A stretch of DNA of 64,000 nt from Spisula solida (taxonomy: Eukaryota > Mollusca > Bivalvia > Venerida > Mactridae). Position numbers and translations under genes: made by a program. Of this stretch, positions 20,801 to 31,674 are shown in pieces. A model generated the notes under the pieces. It had not been told where the DNA came from, did no database searches, and saw nothing but the letters and a program-made list of their open reading frames with translations. Within the stretch, counting starts at the first letter, position 1. Every line of letters begins with the position of its first letter. Location of the stretch: NCBI GenBank assembly GCA_947247005.1, contig OX365959.1, forward strand, positions 34,554,148 through 34,618,147, written 5' to 3'.

Positions 20801-22321
20801 GCAGCCAGTTTGATATATATTTTTCCTCCTCCTCCTCTACCACCGGGTAGTTATGTTTGTTTCTACATTTTCCATTTACAAGCTGTACTATTGTTAACAT
20901 ACTTATGATGTATCATGGACCGGTACGTTTGGGCAAACGGAAGGGTTTCCATAATCATGAGATGTGTATTGTTTCGTTCGATCTGGCGTCTACTGTTCAG
21001 TGTGATATTTAGAAGGGATATAACGGGTGGAAAAGACAATCAGAGGTAACAAAATAGATTGGCGACGTCCAAAGAAGACAGGGTGCGTTCAACTGTCGAC
21101 CTCATGCGTCCGCCTCTGAAAATAAAAACCCGTTACTTATAACTTTAAATGCTGTATGGGTTCAGCGACACAGCCAGTTGTTACTGTTATACATGTAATA
21201 AGACAATTGTTGATGGGTATAATAAACGTTAAGGATACCCTTGTACGGAGAGGAACATGTTATAATTAGTCTGATTTAAAGGGACTGCCTCACGTATTGG
21301 TGTATTGCAAAAATAAAATTAAATTGTTAAATATTTATGTAATTTTGGTATAGTTTCCTGTATATGCCATAAACAACCACATTGACATAAAAAATAATTT
21401 GGGAAACATCGGCATTTTGTAGTTATTTAGCATTTTTACACCCATATAGAATTAGCACTACTATCACTTAAATTGCCTGAAATTTGTTTCCATTCGATGA
21501 AAACGAATTGCGAAACGAACCAAATACCTCACAGATGTTTTGTCTTTAGTTTGTTGAAGTTACAGTTTGATCATGTGTGAATTACATAATTCACAGAACA
21601 TTTTGGAAGGAAACTCTGTGATATTTTCAAACAGAAAAATACTGAGTGCCAAATATCAAGAGTGATTTAAATTGCTTATATGACATAAGTCTTACATAAA
21701 GGAACCACCAGTGACTTTCTATTATATAAATACTTGGTTAGGTAGGAAAATTACGTCATACAAAAATTTTAGCCCGATCTGTGAGGCAGCACCTTTAACA
21801 GTTAAAACGAAACTTATTTTGATATTAAAAATGATGATCCATCATGAATAACATTATATAAACCATGCTAATTGGAATAATTCCATTTTCAGGTTCAAAA
21901 TAGTGTTAAGAAAAGATGCCGATTATCTTTTGAGAGCCAGTATCGAATATAGTGAGGCGGTCATGAAGTGTACTGCCAAATACAACAACATCTGGTCCTC
22001 CTATAGACTGGACATACCTCTACAGTTTACAGTGAACAAAATTGAGAAGTTAGGTTTCAAAACAATTGGAGTTGGCTATGAGGTAAAAACACAATGCTTT
22101 CCTAAAATAATTTCAAGCATACTTTTTTTCAGATTTTTAATAACTGATGACATTATATGCCGTTATTATTATATTCGTATGTATGAGGGAATCATCCCTC
22201 TCATGTAGTTGTCAATTGGACACGTATCGGCCACTGATAAATGTATCATTGACGCAGAATTATTTTACAGAAATGGAAATACAAAAGTGGCCACAAGTAT
22301 CTCCACTACAAATTTACTTGA
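17578..22321 (+). CDS. Small secreted protein with a PAN/apple-like exon (multi-exon gene)
   Basis: Exon 1 (17578-17871, 98 codons) starts with a hydrophobic signal peptide (MDVLTVTVVLILFNFGVTNA, cleavage probably after NA). It continues with a PAN/apple-like segment, 'SLFRCS…GISFNP.NGNCASL', then a linker with EDGLIYMEN. A strong donor (CCG|GTATGTATG) ends it in phase 0. Phase-compatible exons follow at 20728-20846 and 21893-22082, encoding the same roughly 103-residue unit as the paralogue at 8174-9053. A possible last exon is 22271-22321 (acceptor TATTTTACAG, stop TGA), which is weak. PAN domains bind protein or carbohydrate in secreted proteins; the second part looks like a beta sandwich, perhaps galectin-like, at low confidence. 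If exon 1 is not spliced, the frame simply ends at 17979, giving 133 residues. The large first intron holds dispersed repeats and their insertions. Function unknown; extracellular location inferred. Confidence 0.65.
18057..18133. mobile_element. 77-bp perfect hairpin insertion with 4-bp duplication
   Basis: The 30-bp arms starting CGTCCCTTTGGCGCAACAAG are exact inverse complements around a 17-base loop containing ACTATATAGT. Flanked by ACTT at 18053-18056 and 18134-18137; the paralogous repeat at about 2410 has ACTT once and no hairpin. Confidence 0.8.
18616..19031. mobile_element. Tc1/mariner-like MITE, 416 bp
   Basis: Terminal inverted repeats of about 25 bp (left CACTGCCCACCAAAAATAAG) flanked by TA. 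The empty site is seen in the paralogous repeat at about 2929 (AAACTATTGAAATTC). It has no transposase, so it is non-autonomous. Confidence 0.8.
19081..19312. mobile_element. MITE 'CTTAGAATGAGAAGG', copy 1
   Basis: Termini CTTAGAATGAGAAGG and CTTTTCATTCTTAG are inverted copies. ATAT flanks both sides (19077-19080, 19313-19316). It is also present at 50821-51057 and, truncated, at 48455-48632. The interior conserves AGAGTAGTTTTCAGACA and ATGTTGACCAAA.TGAA. Confidence 0.75.
19430..20625 (+). repeat. Dispersed repeat, 'CCCCCGCCGAAAG' family, copy 1
   Basis: It starts ATTATCCCCCGCCGAAAGAC and ends near CACACCGGCGGATCATG and GAGCATGGCTCTTGTTATTA. Four or five internal units carry GTCCAGAGCATAACTTC and CCAGTTTTGAAATTATCTCCC. 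A piece of another element (19483-19785, matching 32165-32570) lies near its start. Noncoding. Confidence 0.7.
20728..20846 (+). CDS. Exon 2
   Basis: 119 bp, acceptor TTTTATTTCCAG, donor GG|GTAGTT. Contains LVDFQHGSQFDIYF followed by a serine run. Phase 0 in, two bases out. Confidence 0.65.
21280..21794 (+). mobile_element. TTAA-flanked MITE, copy 2 (complete, 515 bp)
   Basis: Left terminus AGGGACTGCCTCAC and right terminus GTGAGGCAGCACCT are inverse complements with two mismatches, flanked by TTAA at 21276-21279 and 21795-21798. It sits in the intron between exons 2 and 3; the homologous intron of gene copy 1 (about 8760) has a single TTAA and no element. piggyBac-type mobilisation is inferred from the target. 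Confidence 0.9.
21893..22082 (+). CDS. Exon 3
   Basis: 190 bp, acceptor CCATTTTCAG, donor GAG|GTAAAA. Open throughout and nearly identical in protein to 8864-9053, which suggests both copies were under constraint until recently. Confidence 0.65.
22271..22321 (+). CDS. Possible terminal exon
   Basis: An acceptor TTATTTTACAG is followed by 16 in-phase codons (KWKYKSGHKYLHYKFT) and TGA. The short basic/aromatic tail resembles a last beta strand, but no paralogue was found after copy 1 to confirm it. Confidence 0.25.
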   Translation, partial: KWKYKSGHKYLHYKFT

Positions 22322-22440
22322 GATATCTTCAAAAGATGTAATAATTATTGTGATCAGAATGGCATTCAATCGAACAACCTCAGGGCTTTCAGCGCTTTTA
22401 TTCCTGTTAACCGTTCAATACATGTAGTTAATATGCATAC

Positions 22441-23868
22441 GACGTTACGCTCGATGTTGGCGTACATTAGCGTAACCAATTCCAACGTTGTTGACGTTTT
22501 TAACGATTATTGACGTTACAAGACTTATTTGGGTGTTTCGAATACAATTTTTCTTAAATTATGCCGTAAACCCCATCTTTTTATTCGTCACATATTTCGC
22601 GATTGGTTTAAAAAATATTGTTGTAAAATTAAAATGGTTTTGAGCAACCCGCTTGATTGATTGCATTTTTACGCAATAGGTATGGCAGTTTTTAGATCGG
22701 CCATATCGCGAGTCGGAGGGGTAATTAAGGCGTTACAGTCGTACATTTTAATTAAACATACAATAGAATATACCAATAATACGCTGCGTATCGTTCCATA
22801 CAAGTAGATGATTTACATTTTGCCGAGACATTAAAATACATGTACAAAAATGAGAAAGTGAGTTAGAAAATACTACGAAAACCACGTCCCGACAAGTGGC
22901 GCTTTTAATACCGCTAAACGTACTATTTCAGACTAAAACACCACAATTACATAAACCCCACAGCTCATACTTCATTCATACAAAATTTCATTTAAATCTG
23001 CAGTACATCGACTCTTTTATTAAAACGGGTACGATTCTACCGATCACGTAGACGTTGACGTTACGTTAATTTCAAGGGGGTGACATTATGACTAGATTTG
23101 CAAAAATTCATAAATAAAATTAAAGCTATGTTGAATGTAAGACTTATTCATATCAAAATACAGACAATTATATGTACTTTTTGGTTGTAGTCGCTGTCGT
23201 TTTAATAAATGCATACTTCTTTAAATATTTTGAGGCATAGCAACATCACAATTTTAATTTGTGCACTTTTTGATGCGTGTGACATCGTGGCTAGAAAAAA
23301 GTACACCTATATTAAAAGCCTAGTTCAAAGTCATAATCGTACAAATTATACCCAATTCAAAAGTAGGATGCATGTACTTTTTGTCAAAATAAAGATCATA
23401 GAAAGTCGACTTAAGTTATAGAAAATACTGAAGTTTTAACAAATCTTGTCGCGGAAAGAAATTAAATCTTACGTTTTCAGTTGAATATGTTTTTCGCTCA
23501 CGGTTTGTTACTGGAAGTTTTGAACGGCAAATAAATGAAACAACGCGAAATGGAGTTGCCATCACGTCACCGCATCTACTTTTTGGGCGGATAAAGATAC
23601 TTATATGAATTTGCCGAGCTGCTAAACGCTGCGCATTGGTCAATTATGTTACATCTTACATGACGTTTTTGTGACGTTCTTCGTCATTCTATGTTTAATT
23701 TAATATATACTAATAATTAAACGTACATGCGAATCACATTACTAGCATGGCGATTCTTCTTGTGATATCAAAATATAAACAACCGTATTTCTAAAACGAT
23801 TTTTATGCAATATTGAAGTGTAAACATGTTATAAATTGCCAATGTACGCCAACAATGAGCGTAACGTC
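22441..23868. mobile_element. 1.43-kb terminal-inverted-repeat element without a transposase
   Basis: Left end GACGTTACGCTCGATGTTGG is repeated inverted at the right end (…ACAATGAGCGTAACGTC), about 28 bp with two or three mismatches. Flanking ATAC is at 22437-22440 and 23869-23872. Only short frames inside. The 4-bp duplication does not fit Tc1/mariner, hAT or piggyBac, so the superfamily is unassigned. Confidence 0.75.
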
Positions 23869-24200
23869 ATACATGTTTTCGGGGTTTTTTCGCATTAATA
23901 TATAACAGAGGCCTATAAAAGGCCCCTTCCTGATTGAAAATGTCTTTAAAATCATGCAGTTTTCCCAAACAAGTTATATCCTACTTTTTTTTCCATAATC
24001 AGGAATACACCAATATTTTTCCCAAAATGTAGAGACTAAGGATCCTTCCCAAAATGAACAGAAAAATCCCTGGTTTCTTTATGTACGCTGCACATACATA
24101 GTAGATACATAGAATCTAGATTAATTAATATTCATAAAACTTCTCCGTTAAAGGCCGCGCCTTAGTTCATATTATCGTTCAATGTTTTGCATGCATGATT
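23869..24200. other. No gene seen
   Basis: AT-rich text with short repeats of TTCCCAAAA / TTTTCCC. Nothing recognisable. Confidence 0.4.
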
Positions 24201-24204
24201 ATTA

Positions 24205-24785
24205 TTCCCCACAAAAGGCGAAGGGATAATAGTAATTGTCTGCGTCCGTCCTTCTGTCCGATATTTTGCCCAGGCATAACTTGAAAATTATTTAAGATAT
24301 TGATTTGAAACTTGACATATGAATAGATGACAAATAGGAGAACTTCCGAGAAGTGTAGTGAAAGAGAATCATAACTCTATATGGTTCACTTTTGAAATTA
24401 TCTGCCCTTGTTTAATTTTTTAATAGATTTTTGTCCAGAGCATAACTCTAATTGTGATATTGACTTTAAACTTGATATATGAATAGATGGCAACTAGGAG
24501 AAGTTCAGTGACCAAGAACCATTACTCTAGAATACCCAGTTTTTAAATTATCTCCTCTTGTTTAATTTTAATAGTATTTCATCCGGAGCATAACTCTATA
24601 AGACTATAACTATTTGAGGTATTTACTTGAAACTTGGTTGGTGAATAGATGGCAACTAGGAGAAGTGCAATGACTAAGAACCATAACTCTATATGGCCCA
24701 GTTTATTTAATTAATTATCTCCCTTTGAAGTTTGATTAAACGCCCATTAGTAACAACATTTATGCTGGGTTGGCCATGTGAACGT
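24205..24785 (+). repeat. 'CCCCCGCCGAAAG' family, copy 2
   Basis: It starts TTATTCCCCACAAAAGGCGAAGG, diverged from 19433, and has three or four internal units with TAACTCTATATGG, TTGAAATTATCT.CCC and GATGGCAACTAGGAG. It ends near GAACGTGGCTCTTGTTA. Noncoding. Confidence 0.65.
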
Positions 24786-24889
24786 GGCTCTTGTTAAAGT
24801 TTGCAATAACACCCTCTATTGGTCAGAGATTCATGAATATTGCATTGAACTGATTGTGTCACGTGTGAAGAAAACATACTCTACACTAG

Positions 24890-25460
24890 TCTATCAGTCT
24901 CTAATTACTGTATATTGCCTATTCTGCGCTTTCACACACGACCGCACTGTCCAACAGCCAAACTAGAAGAGAGCCACCACTCAACTCACCGAATAACATG
25001 GCATTTCAGACTTGATAAAACCTGTACCCAGCTGTACTGTACACAGACCGGAATCCCAGAATCACTACACTCCCTCCGACTTTGCGCTGGGATTACAACT
25101 GATTCAGAAATTTAGTCCCAAATGCTCAAAAAACACTAAACATAGGCAATTTTAAAACTTTAATTTAGATTGCCCCATTCAAAACTTAAAACTGATTCGT
25201 TTTTAGACATTATTATTATTATTCAATGACGGGATTTTTTCAGTGTCTATCTGTCCGGTTACAACAGAGAATTGCCATGTAATTGAGGACTGAAGATTTT
25301 TTACATTTTCATTATTCAAACCCAAACAAATCGAGTGCCTTCAGCGCTTTGATTATTCTTTTTCAAAGATCATTAACATGTGGAATCGGCATCTATAAAA
25401 AGTTATCATTAATGTGTTTGCCGATTTGCAATAAAGTTTATTTGTTGTTGTTGTATTAAT
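24890..25460 (+). mobile_element. Retroelement-like 3' end with (TTG)n tail
   Basis: It ends GCAATAAAGTTTATTTGTTG followed by TTGTTGT, an AATAAA signal with a short tandem tail typical of non-LTR elements. Upstream is CGAGTGCCTTCAGCGCTTTG. The short frame 24915-25115 has no recognisable domain. Assignment is tentative. Confidence 0.4.
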
Positions 25461-25684
25461 ACTCTTTATTTATCACATATTTGACGTCGCGGCAGTGTAA
25501 TAAAGCAATTATTTATTTTTGATAATACACTAGTGTAATAAAGCTTTGACGTGAGGTCACTCAAAGTATAGGCGACGTCGTCAAATTGGCGCGTTTATTA
25601 TAGTGAAAATAAGTGGCTATTTTATGTTTCAGCCAGAAATGGCTAACATATGATAAACAGAACATTACATTTGTGACTTTACAC

Positions 25685-25778
25685 ATTGGATTTATTAGAC
25701 TCATTGAATAAAATCGATAAAATGCTCGACAAAGCCTCGCATTTTATTATTTTATTCAACTCGTTTAATAAATTCAAT
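25685..25778. repeat. AT-rich palindrome
   Basis: ATTGGATTTATTAGACTC…GAATAAAATCGATAAAATGC pairs with GCATTTTATTATTTTATTC…TTTAATAAATTCAAT around AAAGCC. Probably another small foldback element. Confidence 0.65.
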
Positions 25779-25904
25779 ATGATAAGACACTCATGTAATA
25801 TCCTCTATATATCAAAGAAATACAGAAGAATGTTTTGATAAAAATGTACGATTTTTAAATTATAAGTTGAACAAGAGAGCCAAGAAGGCCCTGTATCGCT
25901 CACT

Positions 25905-26058
25905 AGGTCAAATTGTTCTCGTACAACCATATTCTAACTAGACTTTGATTTCGGTTGCCATGATAACCAGAGTACTGCATTGATTTAAATTACACAGCTA
26001 TTTTTAGAACGGACCACTCATGAAACATCGTCTCCAATTTGTAATGAAATCCAGACAG
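25905..26058 (+). repeat. Duplicated block copy II, first fragment
   Basis: Matches 9812-9955. The match stops after AGTACTGTC and resumes at 31918, so copy II is split here by about 5.86 kb. A copy of GTACTGTC stands on each side of the break. Confidence 0.75.
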
Positions 26059-26812
26059 TACTGTCGTTTATTTGCTTTTATTTATCCTCGCCACCGGAAA
26101 TCCATATGGGCGAGGCCCTCAGAAGAGACACACCCTTGTTACCTTGATAAACCACCATGATTGGATAATCGCAACATGATTGCAAAATGGCGGATGTATG
26201 TTTACATATTCATCGCATTTTCGGCCAATTCTTCAAAATCTACGGGTTTAACCACCTTCTGATGCTGTATGAAGATAAACTTGTAAATTCCTTCCATGAA
26301 ACTAAAACTATTTATCCGTATCTTTGTGAATGTGATACACAATACGTTAAAAAGTTTGGAAATCTGTGTTGGATTTATTTGACAGTTTATAAAACATATA
26401 TATTGTTGTTTATTTTGGGTTAAGATCTTTTGTTTATACAGCTCATTCATTTCACTATCAGTCTTAGTTTAGAGTAAGTTATTTACATTTGCGGTTTCTA
26501 CGTGATAACCATTTAAAGGAACACATGTGTGAAAAATGGATAAAAACCAACATGATTGAGGATAAGGAGCATCATGATTTATCTTTTAAAGTGGATACTG
26601 ACCAACATTGTTTTTACATTGATGCACTTCAGTGTGAATTTAATATTTAGCTTCACTATTGGAAGAATAATGGGATTACCCCAACACATACGTAGGAGTA
26701 GATAACTCTATGAAGTATTTATTGGAAAATATGTCTCTTTTTTCAACTTCGTGCAAATTTGTCAGGTTACGTTCACGGTACTAACCTATAATATCTAAGT
26801 GCATGTTCATAT

Positions 26813-28957
26813 GAAGAAACCACCAGTTATAAAGAGATACGATACAGAAAAGCTTAAAGACACGAAAATCAAGAACACTTTCGTAATACAGTTAAAAAAC
26901 AGATTCCAAGCACTTGAGAACTTACCTGAAACAACTGATGTCCAAGAAATCAACAACACATGGGAAAACGTCAAAACTATATATACAAACAGTAGTGAAG
27001 ATCTAATAGGAAAATGAAAAAATGGATTACACCTGATACATGGAAAGCCATTGAGAAAAGACGCCAGATCAAACTGAAAGAAATGACTACCAAATCAGAA
27101 AGAGTGAAAGACAAGTTCAAGGATGATTACAGAGCAGCAGACAAAGAGGTCAAGACGCTGGCTAGAAAAGATAAAAGAGCATACATCGATGATATAGCAA
27201 AACAAGCTGAAGAAGCAGCTAAAACACGAGAGCAGGGCAAGTTATACAAACTTACCAGAACAATCAGTGGCAAGTTTAATGTAAACAAAAATATCCCGAT
27301 TAAAGACAAGAACGGCAAGATCTTAACAACAGAAAACGAGCAGGAAACACGCTGGGCACAACATTTCCAAGAAGTTTTGAATAGACCACCTCCCGAAGAA
27401 ACAGCAATAATTCCAGAATCAGACAGTGACCTCCAAATAGAAACATCTCCACCAACAAAATACGAAATAATTAGCGCCATCAAGAAACTGAAAAATGGAA
27501 AAGCACCTGGACAAGATAATTTAAATGCTGAATTATTCAAAGCTGACACAGAACTTGCTGCTACTATTTTACAACCCTTATTCACAACACTATGGACAAG
27601 AAAAGACATCCCAGACGATTGGACTAAAGGCAATATCATAAAAATTCCTAAAAAAGGCTCACTTAGTGATTGCAACAACTGGCGTGGTATTACATTACTA
27701 TCCGTTCCCAGTAAGATTCTCTGTAAAATCATCATACAAAGAATATCAGATGCCATAGACAAACAATTAAGACAAGAACAAACCGGATTTAGAAGAGGCA
27801 AAGGATGCACCGATCAAATATTTGCTCTACGTAACATCATTGAACAGTGCACAGAGTGGTAGAGACAACTATACATCAACTTTGTCGACTTCCAAAAAGC
27901 CTTTGATAGCATACACTGAGAGAGCCTGTGGAAAATCTTACGAGCATATGGCATTCCTCAAGAAATCACAGAAATCATACAAAGTTTTTACAAGAACTTC
28001 ACTTGTTGCGTCAACAACAACAACAACATCTCTTTCGAGGTAAAAACTGGTGTAAGACAGGGCTGTGTGATGTCTTCCTTTCTATTCAACTTGGTAATAG
28101 ACTGGGTGATGAGAAAGACCACAGAAGATACACCAAGAGGTATTAGGTGGCAACTTCAAACTTCATTAGAAGACCTAGATTTTGCCGACGACCTTGCCCT
28201 TCTCACCCATACCCATCAACATATGCAAGAGAAAACGAACCGCCTATCACAATCAGCCAAACAAGTCGGCCTCTACATCAGCCAGACAAAAACAGAGATA
28301 ATGACCCTTAACATTAACAATCCACATCAAATAGATGGAAAAGTCCTCCCCAACACCAGTAAGTTCACATATTTGGGTGCCGTACTAAGAAACGATGGCG
28401 GAGCTGGAGATGACATCCATTCAAGACTGTGTAAAGCAAGAAACATTTTCATGTCTCTAAACAATATATGGAAATCATCACAATATAGTAAAAACACCAA
28501 ACTCAAGTTATACCAGAGCTGTGTTCTATCAACCCTTTTATATGGTTCAGAGTGCTGGAGAATGACGGAAAACGATCTACAGAAACTATCAACATTTCAT
28601 ACAAAAAGTCTTAGAAGAATTTCAAGAATCTTTTGGCCAAATACCATCTCAAACGAAAATCTACTCCATCAATGTCACCAAGAAGATATGGCCACCATAC
28701 TATACAGGAGAAGATGGAAATGGTTAGGACACATCATCAGAAAAGAAAATAACTCCATCCCGAGAGTAGCCTTGCATTGGACACCTGATGGCAAGCAAAA
28801 ACGGGGAAGACCAAAGATCACATGGAGGCGCACCGTCGAAGCAGAACTCAAACGAATGGGACAGTCCTGGGGAACAGTAGAGAAGTTGGCCAAAGACAGA
28901 CTCCGGTGGAGATCCTTTGTTGCTGCCCTACATGCCAGAGGGCATAACGGGCAGTAA
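26813..28957 (+). pseudogene. Reverse transcriptase ORF of the truncated LINE
   Basis: Encodes the linker and reverse transcriptase of an endonuclease/RT polyprotein. Frame 3 runs to 27017 and then shifts at an A-rich stretch into the frame read from 27014. RT motifs include NGKAPGQDNL (about 27510), QTGFRRGKGC (about 27780), VDFQKAFDSIH (27884-27916), VRQGC, and the catalytic FADD at 28181-28192. The C-terminus has the conserved LLYGSECW, WLGHIIRKE and GKQKRGRPKITWRR blocks. Two in-frame stops interrupt it, TAG at 27860 and TGA at 27917; both fit C-to-T changes (CAG and CGA). With one frameshift, two stops and no endonuclease it cannot be active. An RTE-type clade is likely; I could not align it to settle this. 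Confidence 0.85.
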
Positions 28958-28965
28958 GTAAGTAA
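26813..28965 (+). mobile_element. 5'-truncated RTE-like LINE with 12-bp target duplication
   Basis: Exact direct repeats GCATGTTCATAT at 26801-26812 and 28966-28977 bound the insertion. The element starts inside the linker after the endonuclease, which is absent, and ends in (TAAG)n just after the stop codon, as expected for target-primed reverse transcription. Length is 2153 bp. Confidence 0.92.
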
Positions 28966-29429
28966 GCATGTTCATATTGCTGTGATATTTTGCATACTTG
29001 TCAACCGTTTTGACCCCAACATCTGCACTCTATCAAGCATGTTGTTGCATGTTATGCCCCCCCCCATTTGGACTAATGGGCTTAGAAATACAAAAGTTTA
29101 CAGTTTATGTACACAATTTTAACCTCTAAAATCTTCAAAGTGCATTGACATGTATCTTTGATACTTTGCATACTTTATCACCATCATGACGCCATGACCT
29201 CCACATGAATAGGCAAATCCATCAAATATATGTTGAAATGATGTCCCCTTTTTAAATTAGAAATGCAATTTGGCACCATTCAAGACATGCTCACAGGCGT
29301 TTAGCCTGGTCCCCATAATTCACTGTTCCAATTCCCGGTGAATTTGCACATTTATTTTTTGTGTTAAATTTACCTGTCTTAACTTATTATGAATTTTACC
29401 AAAATATAGCAGAAAAATATCTAACTAGA

Positions 29430-30425
29430 AATGTGTCCACAGGACACGAATGCCCCCGCTAAAACCTGTCATCAGACACCTAAGTATAAAGCTATGCAAA
29501 TGGAATACTTTGAAACAAGTTTGTAATTGCTTAAATGTGACATTGAACAGAAGACAACAGCTGGGTCTGTAAGTGTGACCTTTACATTTGAGTCAGGCTG
29601 TGAATGCGAAAGTAACCAAGTAAATTTAAAATCCAGAACGAAATAACAAAAAAAACAAAGCAGACAAGAATCGTATACTTGTGCCTTTTAACTTTTATTC
29701 TCTAAGTATGACCTTGACCTTTGCGTTAGGGACCTTGGTCTTGCGCATGACACCTCGTCTTGATGATGTGAACATTTGTGGCAAGTAATATACATATAAA
29801 ATAAGAAATGACATAGTTACAGAGCGGACATAAATCACATGCCTATTTGAGAATTTTAACTTTTGATATCTAAGTGTGACATTGACCTTTGAGGTAGGGA
29901 CCTGGTTCTTGCGCATGACACCTCGTCTTGATGATGTGAACATTTATGGCAAGTAATATAAATATAAAATAAGAAATGGCATAGTTACAGAGCGGACATG
30001 AATCACATACCAATTTGAGCCCTTTTACCTTTGATCTCTAAGTGTGGCCTTAACCTTTAATCTAGGGACCTGGATCTTGTGCATAACACGCCGTCTCGAT
30101 GTGGTGAACATTTGTACCAAGTGTTATACATATTCAATAAGAAATGACATAGTTACAGAGCCGACATGAACCACATGTCTATTTGAACCTTTTACCTCAA
30201 AATGTGACATTGACCTTTGAGCTAGGGACCTTGGTTTTTTGCATGACAATCGTCTTGATGTGGTGAACATTTGTACCATATATTATAAATTTCCAATAAG
30301 AAATGACGAAGTTACAGAGCGGACACGATTTCACAATTTTCGACCCCCCACACACACACATACACACACCCTCGGACATGATGAACACTATATGCCCTTC
30401 CGCCATTTCATGGCGAGGGTATAAA
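29430..30425 (+). repeat. Dispersed element with about 165-bp internal tandem units
   Basis: It starts ATGTGTCCACAGGACACGAA and ends CGCCATTTCATGGCGAGGG. Four units (core GACATTGACCTTTGAGGTAG at about 29709, 29878, 30046, 30207) each include GCGCATGACACCTCGTCTTG, GTGAACATTTGT and AAGAAATGACATAGTTACAG. Noncoding. Confidence 0.75.
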
Positions 30426-30459
30426 AACCTTCCAAACACTTGAAACAGAATGTACCATT

Positions 30460-30892
30460 TTTGGGAGGCGTAAGCCTCTCTATACTACCATTATCAACAT
30501 TCCCAGTACTGCAACATATGTTTCTACAATCGATATTTTGGCAGATAATCACTCGGCTGGGGAGATATCGAACTTGTTTCGAAATATGAAAATGACGTGT
30601 TCATCAAATGTCCTAGCTGTATAGCTATTTTTAGAAACTTCAGACCAGGGTCACGTGATGGTTTTATCAATGAATCGTATATCGTTATGTTATGCAATCA
30701 TATGTTGTGGCTATACTAGCCGCTTTCTATAGACTGTCTCACGCTGTGAGGGAAGTGATTATAAGACGGTACTGTAGAATCTGATAAAAAGGCGCGTAGT
30801 ATTATTTTAAAGCCACTTTTGATATACGCATTCAATACACGTATTACATATAAATCAATATGCCCCTTTTTACAATTATTTAGATACCCAAC
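30460..30892 (-). mobile_element. TTGGGAGG-terminated element, copy A
   Basis: Reverse-complement match to 34144-34742: shares GATACGCATTCAATACACGT-type text, GGCGCGTAGTATTATTTTA, GATTCTACAGTACCG complement and GGTTTTATCAATGAATCGTA. Ends TTTTGGGAGG / ATACCCAA are inverted. Shorter than copy B, so internally deleted. Noncoding. Confidence 0.7.
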
Positions 30893-31613
30893 ATGGCTAT
30901 ATAGTCACATATGTCACATTCAAGACAAGATCGGTAGTAAGAAAACGAACATTAAACGTGTAAAGTCGTTTAAGCTTTAGTAGCAGCAACCAGTTCGCCT
31001 ACCATCAGCACTCTCAGTGCCTTGATTATTAAGTTTCCCAAAAGCATGTGCTATAGACTTGGTGTGAAATGCCTTACATCGGGTATGCTCATAAACCTGC
31101 TACCACAATTCATGAGCACACTTCTTTAATGTACAATTATTTGTACCTTGAGAATCCCATTGGCAAGATTTCAATTGGTAATGTTGGTTTTTATCCACAA
31201 TCATGTTGGCCAGTATCCTCAAAGATTTAACAATCACGTCGGTCAGTATCCAAACAATACTATACATGTTTGAATTATTGTTGGTGAGCGTTAATTTATC
31301 TAAGATTTAAAAAAAAATAAACGTCCAAATCATAGTTTGTACAACTGCCGATACTTCCCAAATGATATTCATTACATAGAGTCCAATAAATGAGTTTGAC
31401 AACGTTGTTTTTAGTACAAAACTCATTCTCAAATGCAAAACCCACATATTCTTAAAGGCTTTACATAGTGAAACATATTACCTATATGCAAATTGTTTAG
31501 TGCAAATAGTATATTTTCTTCATATCTTGATTATGTAATATTGAAATAAACAATCTGGATAGTTTATACGGAAAATATTGCAAAAACAATGCACTTACAA
31601 CATTTTTCATGTC
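30893..31613. other. Interior of the composite insertion, no gene
   Basis: Contains an extension of similarity to about 34125 (GCACTGAGAG near 31005-31020) and repeated words TTGGCCAGTATCC and GGTCAGTATCC. No coding sequence recognised. Confidence 0.45.
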
Positions 31614-31674
31614 GGCCATTTTGCAATCATGTTGCGATTATCCAATCATGGTGGTTTATCAGGGTAACAAGGGT

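Larger units (their letters stand above)
26131..31674. mobile_element. Composite insertion with 61-bp inverted arms
   Basis: Arms 26131-26191 and 31614-31674 are inverse complements with one mismatch (CACCCTTGTTACC.TGATAA … TTGCAAAATGGC). Weaker inverted similarity around GATAAAAACCAACATGATTG (26540 and 31180-31205) suggests longer diverged arms. It contains a LINE, a tandem-repeat element and the element at 30460-30892. No transposase was found, so whether it moved as one unit is uncertain. Confidence 0.6.

Noticed and set aside
27127..27810. 227-codon minus-strand open frame
   Set aside because: Shadow of the reverse transcriptase frame on the opposite strand.
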